Source: Pseudomonas brassicacearum subsp. brassicacearum | GTDB lineage: Bacteria > Pseudomonadota > Gammaproteobacteria > Pseudomonadales > Pseudomonadaceae | Length of the DNA stretch: 64,000 nucleotides | Assembly: GCF_008801605.1 (NCBI RefSeq) | Contig: NZ_VZPJ01000003.1 | Coordinates: 62,001-126,000 of the forward strand | Reading direction: 5' to 3' | Shown here: positions 1 through 10,840 of the stretch, piece by piece | Numbering within the stretch: the first letter of the stretch is position 1 | Layout: every line of letters begins with the position of its first letter | Notes under the pieces: model-generated | Told to the model about the DNA's origin: nothing | The model's input: the letters and a program-made list of their open reading frames with translations, nothing else | Database searches by the model: none | Translations under genes and position numbers: made by a program

Positions 1-65
1 AGCTGATAGCTCCCGCCCCACAAGGGAATTTGCAGCAGGCACAAATCAGCTGTCATCCATAAATC

Positions 66-157
66 CTGTGGGAGCGAGCTTGCTCGCGATGGCATAGGCA
101 CATTCAGCATCGATGTACGCTGAACCACCGCTATCGCGAGCAAGCTCGCTCCCACAG
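66..157. repeat. REP doublet, family 1 (copy A)
   Basis: Two copies of the palindrome GGGAGCGAGCTTGCTCGCGA lie in inverted orientation, about 40 bases apart, beginning with CTGTGGGAG and ending with CTCCCACAG. This is the usual REPIN-like arrangement of fluorescent Pseudomonas. The same element recurs near 7.1, 22.5, 31.9, 43.8 and 59.1 kb. It lies downstream of the PhzF-like gene and could help end its transcript. No gene is seen in bases 1-183. Confidence 0.9.
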
Positions 158-183
158 TTGGTCTCATTGGCTTGAGTGCAGAG

Positions 184-966
184 TCAACCCAGCATCAACG
201 TCCCACTGGCCACCAACGTCGCATTCCCGCCGATCTTCACCCGCTCCCCCTCCAACCGGCAGAACAACGCCCCGCCCCGGGCCGAGCATTGGTAAGCCGT
301 CAGCCCTTGCTTGCCCAAGCGCTTGGACCAATAGGGAATCAGGCTGCAGTGGGTCGAGCCGGTCACTGGGTCCTCGTTGATGCCAATCGCCGGGGCAAAA
401 TAGCGCGAGACAAAATCATGCTTGCTCCCCGGCGCGGTCACGATAGCGCCCGGCCAAGGCAGTTTTGCCAGGGCCGCCATGTCCGGCTTGCAATCGAGTA
501 CCGCTTGCTCCGATTCCAGCACCACGAACAGTTCGTTGGAACTCAGCACGTCCACCGCTTCGACACCCAAGGCACTCTGGACGGCCAAGGACGTGCCCAA
601 CTCGGCAGGCACGACAGCCGGAAAATCCAGCCACAACCGATCACCTTCGCGCGTAACGCTCAACGAACCGGACTTGCAGATGAAATCCAGTCGCTCGACC
701 GTTTCGTGGTAGACCTCGAACAGTACATAAGCGCTGGCCAACGTAGCGTGCCCGCACAGCGGGACTTCGGTGGCAGGCGTGAACCAGCGGATATGCCAAT
801 GCTGGCCTTCACGCACCAGAAACGCGGTTTCAGCCTGGTTATGTTCGGCGGCGATCTTCTGCATCAAGTCATCGGCAAGCCAGCCGTCGAGTCTATAGAC
901 CATCGCCGGGTTACCGCCGAACGGCCGGTCACTGAACGCATCGACCTGATGAAACGCAAGCTGCAT
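184..966 (-). CDS. PhzF family isomerase-like protein
   Basis: This 260-residue protein belongs to the PhzF fold family, named after the phenazine enzyme that isomerises trans-2,3-dihydro-3-hydroxyanthranilate. Family features visible are the N-terminal FHQVDAFSDRPFGGNPA strand, the Asn-Gln-Ala-Glu-Thr-Ala segment holding the conserved catalytic Glu (about residue 46), and the C-terminal EDPVTGSTH loop. The ATG is preceded by AAGGAG at good spacing. No other phenazine gene is nearby, so phenazine synthesis is unlikely. Most stand-alone PhzF-like proteins have unknown substrates. The family call is firm and the function is open. Confidence 0.9.
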   Translation of the reverse strand: MQLAFHQVDAFSDRPFGGNPAMVYRLDGWLADDLMQKIAAEHNQAETAFLVREGQHWHIRWFTPATEVPLCGHATLASAYVLFEVYHETVERLDFICKSGSLSVTREGDRLWLDFPAVVPAELGTSLAVQSALGVEAVDVLSSNELFVVLESEQAVLDCKPDMAALAKLPWPGAIVTAPGSKHDFVSRYFAPAIGINEDPVTGSTHCSLIPYWSKRLGKQGLTAYQCSARGGALFCRLEGERVKIGGNATLVASGTLMLG

Positions 967-1140
967 GGCACTTCTCCTTTTTTTGATGCGCCAGCATGCG
1001 GTGCAGCGGCACAGCTTAACCAGTGACAGATCAGTAGAATTTTCACCCTACAGCATGGGATGGAAGCTCTGACTCCTAGCTTAGCCTTTCACACCCTTGT
1101 GGCGAGAACGCTTGCTCCCGCTCGGCTGCGCAGCCGTTAA

Positions 1141-1611
1141 TCAAGCACGTCCAATGTCAGCAAACGTCGCCCCGGTGTGCTCCTTCAATACCGAAGGCGC
1201 CAACTCGACTTCCAAGCCGCGCCGTCCCGCACTGACAAACATACTGGCGAGCGGCTGTGCGGAATTGTCGATAAAAGTGCGCAGGCGCTTCTTCTGCCCC
1301 AGCGGGCTGATGCCGCCAAGTAAATAACCGGTCGAACGCTGCGCGGCGGCTGGGTCGGCCATCTCGACCTTTTTCACCCCGGCGGCATGGGCCAGGCCTT
1401 TCAAGTCCAGGCTTCCGGCCACAGGCACCACCGCCACCAACAGTTCACCCTTTTCGCTGGCCGCCAACAACGTCTTGAACACCTGCGCCGGATCCAGGCC
1501 GAGCTTTTCCGCCGCTTCCAAACCGTAGGACGCGGCCTTGGGATCGTGTTCGTAACTGTGGATGCGATGTTCGGCGCGCACTTTCTTAAGCAGATCCAAC
1601 GCGGGTGTCAT
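1141..1611 (-). CDS. ybaK: YbaK/EbsC-type Cys-tRNA(Pro) deacylase
   Basis: A 156-residue protein of the YbaK/aminoacyl-tRNA deacylase family. YbaK enzymes hydrolyse Cys wrongly attached to tRNA-Pro, acting in trans after ProRS. Family landmarks are the SYEHDP segment, the VFKTLL strand with the conserved Lys, and the C-terminal [10 protein letters not shown] loop. The reading frame stays open further upstream, but the start at 1611 gives the family's normal N-terminus ([10 protein letters not shown]) and has GGAG seven bases upstream, so I use it. It appears to be a single-gene unit, transcribed away from glpF. Confidence 0.9.
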   Translation of the reverse strand: MTPALDLLKKVRAEHRIHSYEHDPKAASYGLEAAEKLGLDPAQVFKTLLAASEKGELLVAVVPVAGSLDLKGLAHAAGVKKVEMADPAAAQRSTGYLLGGISPLGQKKRLRTFIDNSAQPLASMFVSAGRRGLEVELAPSVLKEHTGATFADIGRA

Positions 1612-1772
1612 GACTGCTCCTGACAAGGAAATGAAAAAAGAGTGGCCGGATTCTAAGCCATCGCCAGCGAAAAGGCTTGGGACGGGGTCGCGAGTACGGT
1701 GACCCACCGTCAGTGGAAGAGTCATTCACGCCACGAATAGTTGAAATGTGACCGATGGTTCACTTTCGACCT

Positions 1773-1801
1773 TTGACATCAGCGTTTCTTGTCTATATTT
1801 T
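1773..1801 (+). promoter_or_regulatory. Candidate sigma-70 promoter of glpF with GlpR-like half site
   Basis: TTGACA (1773-1778) is followed after 17 bases by TATTTT (1796-1801), a plausible -35/-10 pair 132 bases before the glpF ATG. The stretch TTTTTTCGAAACTGAAAG over and after the -10 resembles half of the glp operator seen before glpD (about 12 of 20 positions fit the enterobacterial GlpR consensus as I remember it). An imperfect repeat GTGACCGATGGTTCAC lies just upstream (1748-1763). Repression by GlpR here is inferred. Confidence 0.45.
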
Positions 1802-1932
1802 TTCGAAACTGAAAGTCATATCGCAGGTCTCAAGCAGCAACCCGAGATCAGGATGGGGATCCTGCCTCGGTGGAGATCGCGCAATCGAGCTTTATCGAAG
1901 GCGCAGCAAAACAACAAAAAACCGAGGTTTGA

Positions 1933-4366
<2,434 letters not shown>

Positions 4367-4451
4367 AGCCTGATAAGGTTCTGAAACTGGTCGGGAGTGG
4401 ATTCCTGCGGCATCATGGGCAAATTTTGTACGGCAGCCCAAAGGAAGCCCC

Positions 4452-5207
4452 ATGAATCTGCCTCCCCGCCAGCAGCAAATCCTCGAACTGGTCCGCGAAC
4501 GCGGCTATGTCAGCATCGAGGAAATGGCGCAGCTATTCGTCGTCACCCCGCAAACCATTCGCCGCGATATCAATCAACTGGCGGAAGTGAACCTGCTGCG
4601 TCGCTACCACGGCGGCGCCGCCTACGATTCAAGCGTGGAAAACACCGCCTACGCCATGCGCGCCGATCAGATGCGCGACGAGAAGCAACGCATCGCCGAA
4701 GCCATCGCCGCCCAGATCCCCGATCATGCCTCGCTGTTCATCAACATCGGCACCACCACCGAATCCATTGCCCGGGCGCTGCTCAATCACAACCATCTGA
4801 AGGTCATTACCAATAACCTGCATGTGGCGTCGATCCTCAGCGCCAAGGACGACTTCGAAGTCCTGATCGCCGGCGGCAACGTACGACGTGACGGCGGCGT
4901 GGTAGGCCAGGCCAGCGTCGACTTCATCAACCAGTTCAAGGTCGACTTCGCCCTGGTGGGCATCAGCGGGATCGATGAAGACGGCAGCCTGCTGGACTTC
5001 GACTACCAGGAAGTGCGGGTCTCCCAAGCCATCATCGCCAACGCCCGGCAAGTGCTGCTGGCGGCGGACTCCAGCAAATTCGGGCGCAACGCCATGGTCC
5101 GCCTGGGGCCCATCAGCTTGATCGACTGCCTGGTGACCGACCAGCAACCGGTGCCGGCTTTGGCGCAATTGCTGAGCCAGCACAAGATTCGGCTGGAAGT
5201 GGTCTGA
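4452..5207 (+). CDS. glpR: DeoR-family glycerol regulon repressor
   Basis: A 251-residue DeoR-type repressor. A winged helix-turn-helix lies at about residues 5-55, with recognition segment [26 protein letters not shown]. The rest is the phosphosugar-binding DeoRC domain, with the [10 protein letters not shown] loop and the [16 protein letters not shown] segment. It sits 85 bases after glpK and before glpD, so glpK and glpR are likely one unit. It probably binds the palindromic sites before glpD and perhaps glpF, with glycerol-3-phosphate as effector (known for the family, not shown here). GGAAGCCCC precedes the ATG. Confidence 0.95.
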   Translation: MNLPPRQQQILELVRERGYVSIEEMAQLFVVTPQTIRRDINQLAEVNLLRRYHGGAAYDSSVENTAYAMRADQMRDEKQRIAEAIAAQIPDHASLFINIGTTTESIARALLNHNHLKVITNNLHVASILSAKDDFEVLIAGGNVRRDGGVVGQASVDFINQFKVDFALVGISGIDEDGSLLDFDYQEVRVSQAIIANARQVLLAADSSKFGRNAMVRLGPISLIDCLVTDQQPVPALAQLLSQHKIRLEVV

Positions 5208-5218
5208 CGATCTCCTCA

Positions 5219-5337
5219 ATACCTTGTGGCAAGGCTGCTGCGGGAGCAGGGCTTGCCCGCGATGAAGGCAACACAGTTTCTACATAGAACGAGGCGTCTG
5301 TTCCGCGAGCAAGCTTTGCTCCCACCACTCACTCGCC
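5219..5337. repeat. Diverged REP-like inverted pair
   Basis: Degenerate family-1 palindromes (CGGGAGCAGGGCTTGCCCGCGA and GTTCCGCGAGCAAGCTTTGCTCCCAC, each given here only as landmarks) lie between glpR and the glpD promoter. They match the REP doublets elsewhere less well than those match each other, as expected for a decayed copy. Confidence 0.6.
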
Positions 5338-5373
5338 ACAAAAGCGTGCCCAAGCACCTTCTCTCCTTCCTTC

Positions 5374-5383
5374 CATGTTCGAA
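5374..5383 (+). promoter_or_regulatory. Second GlpR-like half site upstream of glpD
   Basis: CATGTTCGAA repeats the half-site core ATGTTCGAA found at 5479-5487. The two cores are 104 bases apart, close to ten helical turns, so a repressor bound at both could form a loop. This is a half site only; the other half is poor. Confidence 0.4.
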
Positions 5384-5470
5384 AATTTTCCTTTCAGCTT
5401 CCCTTGATCAGTATTTTCAATCGAAGTTGACTGGCTGTTGCCGTCTTTATGGGCTAGTATTTTCGCAAAT

Positions 5471-5497
5471 GAACATTTATGTTCGAATTCAAATATT
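5471..5497 (+). promoter_or_regulatory. Candidate GlpR operator before glpD
   Basis: Two overlapping palindromes lie 26-52 bases before the glpD ATG. GAACATTTATGTTC (5471-5484) is a perfect inverted repeat. TATGTTCGAATTCAAATATT (5478-5497) agrees at 16 of 20 positions with the enterobacterial GlpR consensus WATGTTCGWTAWCGAACATW as I remember it. The position just before the start codon and the glpR gene next door support GlpR control of glpD. Confidence 0.7.
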
Positions 5498-5522
5498 TCG
5501 AAAAAGAGCCCGAGGCCAGCCG

Positions 5523-7061
5523 ATGCCCACTTCTACCTTGCCTACGCCCCCTCTCGCCGAGGTTTACGACGTCGCCGTCATTGGTGGCGGTATCAACGGC
5601 GTGGGGATTGCCGCGGACGCTGCCGGTCGCGGTCTTTCGGTGTTCCTTTGCGAAAAGGACGACCTGGCCAGCCACACCTCGTCGGCCAGCAGCAAGCTGA
5701 TCCACGGTGGCCTGCGCTACCTCGAACATTATGAATTCCGTCTGGTGCGCGAAGCGCTGGCCGAGCGCGAAGTGCTGCTGACCAAGGCCCCGCACATCGT
5801 CAAGCAAATGCGCTTCGTGCTGCCTCACCGCCCGCATCTGCGCCCGGCCTGGATGATCCGCGCCGGCCTGTTCCTCTACGATCACCTGGGCAAGCGTGAG
5901 CAGCTCGCCGGCTCGAAAAGCCTGAAGTTCGGTGCCGACAGTGCATTGAAAAGCGAGATTACCAAAGGTTTCGAATATTCCGACTGCTGGGTCGACGATG
6001 CGCGACTGGTAGTACTCAACGCCATGGCCGCCCGGGAAAAAGGCGCGCATATCCACACCCGCACGCGTTGCGTGAACGCCCGCCGCAGCAAAGGCCTGTG
6101 GCACTTGCACCTGGAACGTGCCGACGGCAGCCTGTTTTCGATCCGCGCCAAGGCACTGGTCAACGCCGCCGGCCCGTGGGTCGCCAAGTTCATTCGCGAT
6201 GACCTGAAGCTGGAATCGCCCTACGGCATCCGCTTGATCCAGGGCAGCCACCTGATCGTGCCGAAACTCTACGAAGGCGAACATGCGCACATTCTGCAAA
6301 ACGAAGACCAGCGCATCGTGTTCACCATTCCGTACCTGAACCAGTTCACCCTGATCGGCACGACTGACCGCGAATACACCGGTGACCCGGCCAAAGTGGC
6401 GATCACCGAGGGCGAAACCGATTATCTGTTGAAGGTGGTCAATGCCCACTTCAAGAAGCAGATCAGCCGCGGCGATATCCTGCACAGCTATTCCGGTGTG
6501 CGTCCGCTGTGCAACGACGAATCCGACAACCCATCGGCCGTGACCCGCGACTACACCCTGGCGCTGTCGGGTGGCGGTGAAGAAGCCCCCTTGCTGTCGG
6601 TGTTCGGCGGCAAGCTGACCACCTACCGCAAACTGGCCGAATCGGCGATGGCGCAACTGGCCCCGTACTTCACCCAGATGCGTCCGAGCTGGACCGCCGT
6701 AGAGGCCCTCCCCGGCGGCGAAAACATGACCACCCCGCAGGCGCTGTGCTCGGCGATCCGCGACAAGTTCGACTGGCTCCCAACCGACATCGCCCGCCGC
6801 TGGGCCACCACCTATGGCAGCCGCACCTGGCGCATGCTCGAAGGCGTGCACAACCTGGGTGACCTGGGCGAGCACATCGGCGCCGGTCTCTATACCCGCG
6901 AAGTCGACTACCTGTGCAGCGACGAGTGGGCCGTCGATGCCCAGGACATCCTGTGGCGCCGCAGCAAGCTGGGCTTGTTCACTACCCCGCTCGAGCAGGA
7001 GAAACTGCAGCAGTACCTGGACAAGGTCGAGCACAACCGCCGCAAGATCGAAGCGGCCTGA
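5523..7061 (+). CDS. glpD: Aerobic glycerol-3-phosphate dehydrogenase
   Basis: A 512-residue FAD-dependent, membrane-associated dehydrogenase that oxidises glycerol-3-phosphate to dihydroxyacetone phosphate and passes electrons to quinone. The dinucleotide-binding GGGINGVG lies at residues 21-28, followed by the family segment SSASSKLIHGGLRYLE. The C-terminal part is the usual helical cap. The open frame runs 297 bases further upstream through the promoter region; the ATG at 5523 has GAGG seven bases upstream and gives the family length. It has its own upstream region with glp operators and is followed by a strong terminator. Confidence 0.97.
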   Translation: MPTSTLPTPPLAEVYDVAVIGGGINGVGIAADAAGRGLSVFLCEKDDLASHTSSASSKLIHGGLRYLEHYEFRLVREALAEREVLLTKAPHIVKQMRFVLPHRPHLRPAWMIRAGLFLYDHLGKREQLAGSKSLKFGADSALKSEITKGFEYSDCWVDDARLVVLNAMAAREKGAHIHTRTRCVNARRSKGLWHLHLERADGSLFSIRAKALVNAAGPWVAKFIRDDLKLESPYGIRLIQGSHLIVPKLYEGEHAHILQNEDQRIVFTIPYLNQFTLIGTTDREYTGDPAKVAITEGETDYLLKVVNAHFKKQISRGDILHSYSGVRPLCNDESDNPSAVTRDYTLALSGGGEEAPLLSVFGGKLTTYRKLAESAMAQLAPYFTQMRPSWTAVEALPGGENMTTPQALCSAIRDKFDWLPTDIARRWATTYGSRTWRMLEGVHNLGDLGEHIGAGLYTREVDYLCSDEWAVDAQDILWRRSKLGLFTTPLEQEKLQQYLDKVEHNRRKIEAA

Positions 7062-7080
7062 ACGCTAGCCCGCAGAACCC

Positions 7081-7115
7081 AAAGCCCCTGAATCCTGCGA
7101 TTCAGGGGCTTTTTG
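7081..7115 (+). terminator. Rho-independent terminator of glpD
   Basis: A perfect stem AAAGCCCCTGAAT / ATTCAGGGGCTTT with a six-base loop ends in a T run, 19 bases after the glpD stop codon. Confidence 0.92.
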
Positions 7116-7140
7116 CATTCTGGAACACACTGCCGCCCCC

Positions 7141-7230
7141 CTGTAGGAGCGAGCTTGCTCGCGATGACACCTGCACATTCAACATCTATGTGGCTGGCAC
7201 ACCACATTCGCGAGCAAGCTCGCTCCCACA
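7141..7230. repeat. REP doublet, family 1 (copy B)
   Basis: Inverted pair of GGGAGCGAGCTTGCTCGCGA-type palindromes (the left copy begins TGTAGGAGC instead of TGTGGGAGC) between the glpD terminator and the aatJ regulatory region. Confidence 0.88.
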
Positions 7231-7254
7231 ATGAATTGATGCGGCCTCAAGCCA

Positions 7255-7268
7255 TTCGGTTTTCCGAA
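7255..7268 (+). promoter_or_regulatory. AauR box 1
   Basis: TTCGGTTTTCCGAA is a perfect inverted repeat of the form TTCGG-N4-CCGAA, the site known for AauR control of acidic amino-acid genes in Pseudomonas. It lies 109 bases upstream of the -24 element of the aatJ promoter, a normal distance for a sigma-54 activator. The aauR gene is in this window. Confidence 0.8.
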
Positions 7269-7285
7269 CAGAACCCATCAGTCAG

Positions 7286-7299
7286 TTCGGTTAACCGGA
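7286..7299 (+). promoter_or_regulatory. AauR box 2
   Basis: TTCGGTTAACCGGA matches TTCGG-N4-CCGAA at nine of ten fixed positions and begins 31 bases after box 1, almost exactly three helical turns, so two activator dimers would sit on the same face of the DNA. Confidence 0.72.
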
Positions 7300-7376
7300 T
7301 GAAACAGGTCGCAAAAAACCCGAAACAAAACATTAATTATATTTAAAAACAACATCTTAAACAGACGCAACTGGCC

Positions 7377-7392
7377 TGGCACGAGTCATGCT
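7377..7392 (+). promoter_or_regulatory. Sigma-54 promoter of aatJ
   Basis: TGGCACGAGTCATGCT fits the -24/-12 pattern TGGCACG-N4-TTGCW, with GG and GC exactly 12 bases apart and one mismatch in the -12 element. The predicted start leaves a leader of roughly 105 bases before the aatJ ATG. Upstream AauR boxes and the linked sigma-54 activator gene support the call. Confidence 0.8.
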
Positions 7393-7509
7393 CTACACTC
7401 TTGGAGACGAATGCCTGTACGCCAACACAACAGGAGCTGCCAGGCACTTCGAAGTACTCAGGGCCGACAAACCGGCCGAAATAAAAAAAACAATGTCGAG
7501 GAAACATCG

Positions 7510-8424
7510 ATGCGTATCGTTCCCCATCTCCTGGGCGCAGCCATTGCTGCCGCTCTGATCAGCACTCCGGTTTTCGCAGCCGAACTGACCGGCACACTGA
7601 AAAAGATCAAAGAGTCCGGCGTTGTCACGCTTGGCCATCGCGACGCTTCCATTCCGTTTTCCTACATCGCGGACGCTTCCGGCAAACCGGTTGGCTACTC
7701 CCACGATATCCAGATGAAAGTCGTCGAAGCGCTGAAAAAAGACCTGGACCTGCCCAACCTGCAGGTCAAATACAACCTGGTCACCTCGCAAACCCGTATC
7801 CCGCTGGTGCAGAACGGCACCGTGGACCTGGAATGCGGCTCCACCACCAACAACGTCGAGCGTCAGCAGCAGGTTGACTTCTCCGTCGGCATTTTCGAGA
7901 TCGGCACCAAGCTGCTGTCCAAGAAAGACTCCAAGTACAAGGATTTCGACGACCTCAAGGGCAAGAACGTCGTGACCACCGCCGGCACCACGTCCGAGCG
8001 TATCCTCAAGGCGATGAACGCCGACAAGCAGATGGGCATGAACGTCATCTCCGCCAAGGACCACGGCGAATCCTTCCAGATGCTGGAATCGGGTCGTGCC
8101 GTCGCGTTCATGATGGACGACGCCCTGCTGGCTGGCGAAGCCGCCAAGGCCAAGAAAGCCGATGACTGGGCCGTGACCGGCACCCCGCAGTCCTACGAAA
8201 TCTATGGCTGCATGATGCGCAAGGGCGACGAGCCGTTCAAAAAAGCTGTCGATGACGCCATCAAGGCCACCTACGCTTCGGGCGAGATCAACAAGATCTA
8301 CGAAAAATGGTTCATGCAACCTATCCCGCCAAAAGGCCTGAACCTGAACTTCCCGATGAGCGACGAACTCAAGGCACTGATCGCCAAGCCGACCGATAAA
8401 GCGGCTGACGACAAGAAATCCTGA
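7510..8424 (+). CDS. aatJ: Glutamate/aspartate ABC transporter periplasmic binding protein
   Basis: A 304-residue periplasmic binding protein of family SBP_3 (GltI/AatJ type) that captures glutamate, aspartate and probably their amides. A signal peptide spans about residues 1-23, ending TPVFA before AELTG. The lobe 1 segment GVVTLGHRDASIPFSYI and the DLECGSTTNN loop are typical of GltI. The frame is open for 99 bases upstream, but the ATG at 7510 with GAGG upstream gives the signal peptide start. It is the first gene of aatJQMP. An intergenic hairpin after it may keep its transcript more abundant than that of the permeases. Confidence 0.95.
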   Translation: MRIVPHLLGAAIAAALISTPVFAAELTGTLKKIKESGVVTLGHRDASIPFSYIADASGKPVGYSHDIQMKVVEALKKDLDLPNLQVKYNLVTSQTRIPLVQNGTVDLECGSTTNNVERQQQVDFSVGIFEIGTKLLSKKDSKYKDFDDLKGKNVVTTAGTTSERILKAMNADKQMGMNVISAKDHGESFQMLESGRAVAFMMDDALLAGEAAKAKKADDWAVTGTPQSYEIYGCMMRKGDEPFKKAVDDAIKATYASGEINKIYEKWFMQPIPPKGLNLNFPMSDELKALIAKPTDKAADDKKS

Positions 8425-8443
8425 TTTCTGACTAACCTTATCT

Positions 8444-8468
8444 CCTGAAGGGGCCCGGCCCTTTCAGG
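8444..8468 (+). terminator. Hairpin between aatJ and aatQ
   Basis: CCTGAAGGGG and GCCCTTTCAGG form a strong stem around a short loop 20 bases after aatJ. There is no T run, so it probably acts as an attenuator or mRNA-stabilising structure that lowers expression of the permease genes relative to the binding protein, rather than a full terminator. Confidence 0.6.
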
Positions 8469-8614
8469 GGATGGTCACTCCCTGCTGGCAAATCTGGAAA
8501 CACTCGAACCGGTGGCTGTCGAGCCGATCGCGTGTGCCTGGCCTTCAAGCCGGGCGGGAACGGAGTTTCCCCAGGCGGGCATTTGTACATCGAACGATCT
8601 GAGGGGAGACCCTA

Positions 8615-9361
8615 ATGAATTACAACTGGGACTGGGGCGTGTTCTTCAAGTCCACCGGCGTGGGCAGCGAGACCTATCTCGACTGGTACGTGACCGGTTT
8701 GGGCTGGACCATCGCCATCGCCGTCGTAGCCTGGATCATCGCCCTGCTGCTGGGCTCGGTGCTAGGCGTCATGCGTACCGTGCCGAACCGGCTGGTGTCG
8801 GGCATCGCTACCTGCTACGTGGAACTCTTTCGTAATGTGCCGCTGCTGGTTCAGCTGTTCATCTGGTACTTCCTGGTGCCGGACCTGCTGCCCGCCGATA
8901 TGCAGGAGTGGTACAAGCAGGACCTGAACCCGACCACCTCGGCCTACCTGAGCGTCGTGGTGTGCCTGGGCCTGTTCACCGCCGCCCGGGTTTGCGAACA
9001 GGTGCGCACCGGTATCCAGGCGCTGCCGCGCGGCCAGGAATCCGCCGCCCGCGCCATGGGCTTCAAGCTGCCACAGATCTACTGGAACGTGCTGCTGCCC
9101 CAGGCCTACCGGATCATCATTCCGCCGCTTACCTCGGAATTCCTCAACGTCTTCAAGAACTCCTCCGTGGCCTCGCTGATCGGCCTGATGGAGTTGCTCG
9201 CGCAGACCAAGCAGACCGCCGAGTTCTCCGCCAACCTGTTCGAAGCCTTCACCCTGGCCACGCTGATCTATTTCACCCTGAACATGAGCCTGATGCTGCT
9301 CATGCGCATGGTCGAGAAGAAAGTCGCGGTGCCCGGCCTGATCTCCGTGGGGGGTAAATAA
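8615..9361 (+). CDS. aatQ: Glutamate/aspartate ABC transporter permease
   Basis: A 248-residue inner-membrane permease of the HisM/GltJ family. The first half has a long N-terminal segment (NYNWDWGVFF) usual for GltJ. The EAA loop that contacts the ATPase is visible as QESAARAMGFKLPQIYWNVLLP. Several hydrophobic helices follow the family pattern. GAGGGGAG stands before the ATG. Its stop codon TAA overlaps the aatM ATG by one base, so translation is coupled. It works as a heterodimer with AatM (GltJ/GltK arrangement). Confidence 0.95.
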   Translation: MNYNWDWGVFFKSTGVGSETYLDWYVTGLGWTIAIAVVAWIIALLLGSVLGVMRTVPNRLVSGIATCYVELFRNVPLLVQLFIWYFLVPDLLPADMQEWYKQDLNPTTSAYLSVVVCLGLFTAARVCEQVRTGIQALPRGQESAARAMGFKLPQIYWNVLLPQAYRIIIPPLTSEFLNVFKNSSVASLIGLMELLAQTKQTAEFSANLFEAFTLATLIYFTLNMSLMLLMRMVEKKVAVPGLISVGGK

Positions 9362-10032
9362 TGGAACTCGACTTCACTGGCATCATCCCGGCCATTCCCG
9401 GTTTGTGGAACGGCATGGTAATGACCCTCAAGCTGATGGCCTTGGGCGTGGTCGGCGGGATCATCCTCGGCACGATCCTGGCGCTGATGCGCCTGTCCCA
9501 TAACAAGCTGGTCTCCAATCTCGCTGGCGCCTATGTCAACTATTTCCGCTCGATCCCGCTGCTGCTGGTGATCACCTGGTTCTACCTGGCGGTGCCGTTC
9601 GTGCTGCGCTGGATCACCGGCGAAGACACGCCGATCGGGGCATTCGGTTCTTGCATCGTGGCGTTCATGATGTTCGAAGCGGCGTACTTCTGCGAAATCG
9701 TCCGGGCCGGCGTGCAGTCGATTCCCAAGGGCCAGATGGGCGCCGCCCAGGCACTGGGCATGAATTACGGCCAGACCATGCGCCTGATCATCCTGCCCCA
9801 GGCGTTTCGCAAGATGACCCCGCTGCTGTTGCAACAAAGCATCATCCTGTTTCAGGACACCTCGCTGGTCTACACGGTTGGCCTGGTGGACTTCCTCAAT
9901 GCTTCGCGGGCCAGTGGTGACATCATCGGCCGCTCCAATGAGTTCCTGATCATCGCAGGTCTCGTGTACTTCACCGTCAGCTTTGCCGCCTCGCAGCTGG
10001 TCAAGCGTCTGCAAAAAAGGTTCGCCGTATGA
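9361..10032 (+). CDS. aatM: Glutamate/aspartate ABC transporter permease
   Basis: A 223-residue partner permease of the GltK type, with hydrophobic segments throughout and the EAA loop [24 protein letters not shown] around residues 125-150. It starts inside the aatQ stop (TAATG) and ends by overlapping the aatP start (ATGA, four bases), so the three genes are translationally coupled. Pairs with AatQ to form the membrane channel. Confidence 0.95.
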   Translation: MELDFTGIIPAIPGLWNGMVMTLKLMALGVVGGIILGTILALMRLSHNKLVSNLAGAYVNYFRSIPLLLVITWFYLAVPFVLRWITGEDTPIGAFGSCIVAFMMFEAAYFCEIVRAGVQSIPKGQMGAAQALGMNYGQTMRLIILPQAFRKMTPLLLQQSIILFQDTSLVYTVGLVDFLNASRASGDIIGRSNEFLIIAGLVYFTVSFAASQLVKRLQKRFAV

Positions 10033-10763
10033 TCTCTATCAAAAACATCAACAAGTGGTATGGGGACTTCCAGGTACTGACCAATTGCAGCACCGAGGTC
10101 AGCAAGGGTGAGGTGGTGGTGGTGTGCGGGCCGTCGGGTTCGGGCAAGTCCACGCTGATCAAATGCGTGAACGCCCTGGAACCGTTCCAGAAAGGCGACA
10201 TCGTGGTCGATGGCACGTCCATCGCCGACCCGAAGACCAACCTGCCGAAACTGCGGTCGCGCGTGGGCATGGTGTTCCAGCATTTCGAACTGTTCCCGCA
10301 CCTGACCATCACCGAAAACCTGACGATCGCGCAGATCAAGGTGCTGGGCCGCAGCAAGGAAGAAGCCACCAAGAAAGGCCTGCAACTGCTTGAGCGGGTC
10401 GGCCTCTCGGCCCACGCCCACAAGCACCCGGGCCAGCTCTCCGGCGGCCAGCAGCAACGTGTGGCGATTGCCCGTGCCCTGGCGATGGACCCGGTGGTGA
10501 TGCTGTTCGACGAACCGACCTCGGCCCTTGACCCGGAAATGGTCAACGAAGTGCTCGACGTCATGGTGCAACTGGCCCACGAAGGCATGACCATGATGTG
10601 CGTGACCCACGAAATGGGCTTCGCCCGCAAAGTGGCGAACCGGGTGATCTTCATGGACCAGGGCCAGATCATCGAAGACTGCAAGAAAGAAGAGTTCTTC
10701 GGCGACATCAGCGCCCGCTCCGAACGCGCGCAGCATTTCCTTGAGAAAATCCTGCAGCACTAA
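10029..10763 (+). CDS. aatP: Glutamate/aspartate ABC transporter ATP-binding protein
   Basis: A 244-residue ABC ATPase of the polar amino-acid class (GltL/GlnQ). Walker [10 protein letters not shown] lies at residues 34-42, the signature LSGGQ at 137-141, and Walker B VVMLFDEP at about 156-163, followed by the switch His in VTHEMGFA. It energises uptake through AatQM. Last gene of the transporter operon. No clear terminator is visible in the 77 bases before aauS, so read-through into the regulator genes is possible. Confidence 0.96.
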   Translation: MISIKNINKWYGDFQVLTNCSTEVSKGEVVVVCGPSGSGKSTLIKCVNALEPFQKGDIVVDGTSIADPKTNLPKLRSRVGMVFQHFELFPHLTITENLTIAQIKVLGRSKEEATKKGLQLLERVGLSAHAHKHPGQLSGGQQQRVAIARALAMDPVVMLFDEPTSALDPEMVNEVLDVMVQLAHEGMTMMCVTHEMGFARKVANRVIFMDQGQIIEDCKKEEFFGDISARSERAQHFLEKILQH

Positions 10764-10840
10764 AAACACATTTGCGAAAGCTCCCACAAGGGACCGTGGT
10801 GACTCTGAGTAAGTGTTGTGGTTGACCCAAGGCTTCTGTG

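Noticed and set aside
66..157. CRISPR-like repeats
   Set aside because: The repeats are dispersed inverted pairs between genes, not regularly spaced direct repeats with unique spacers.
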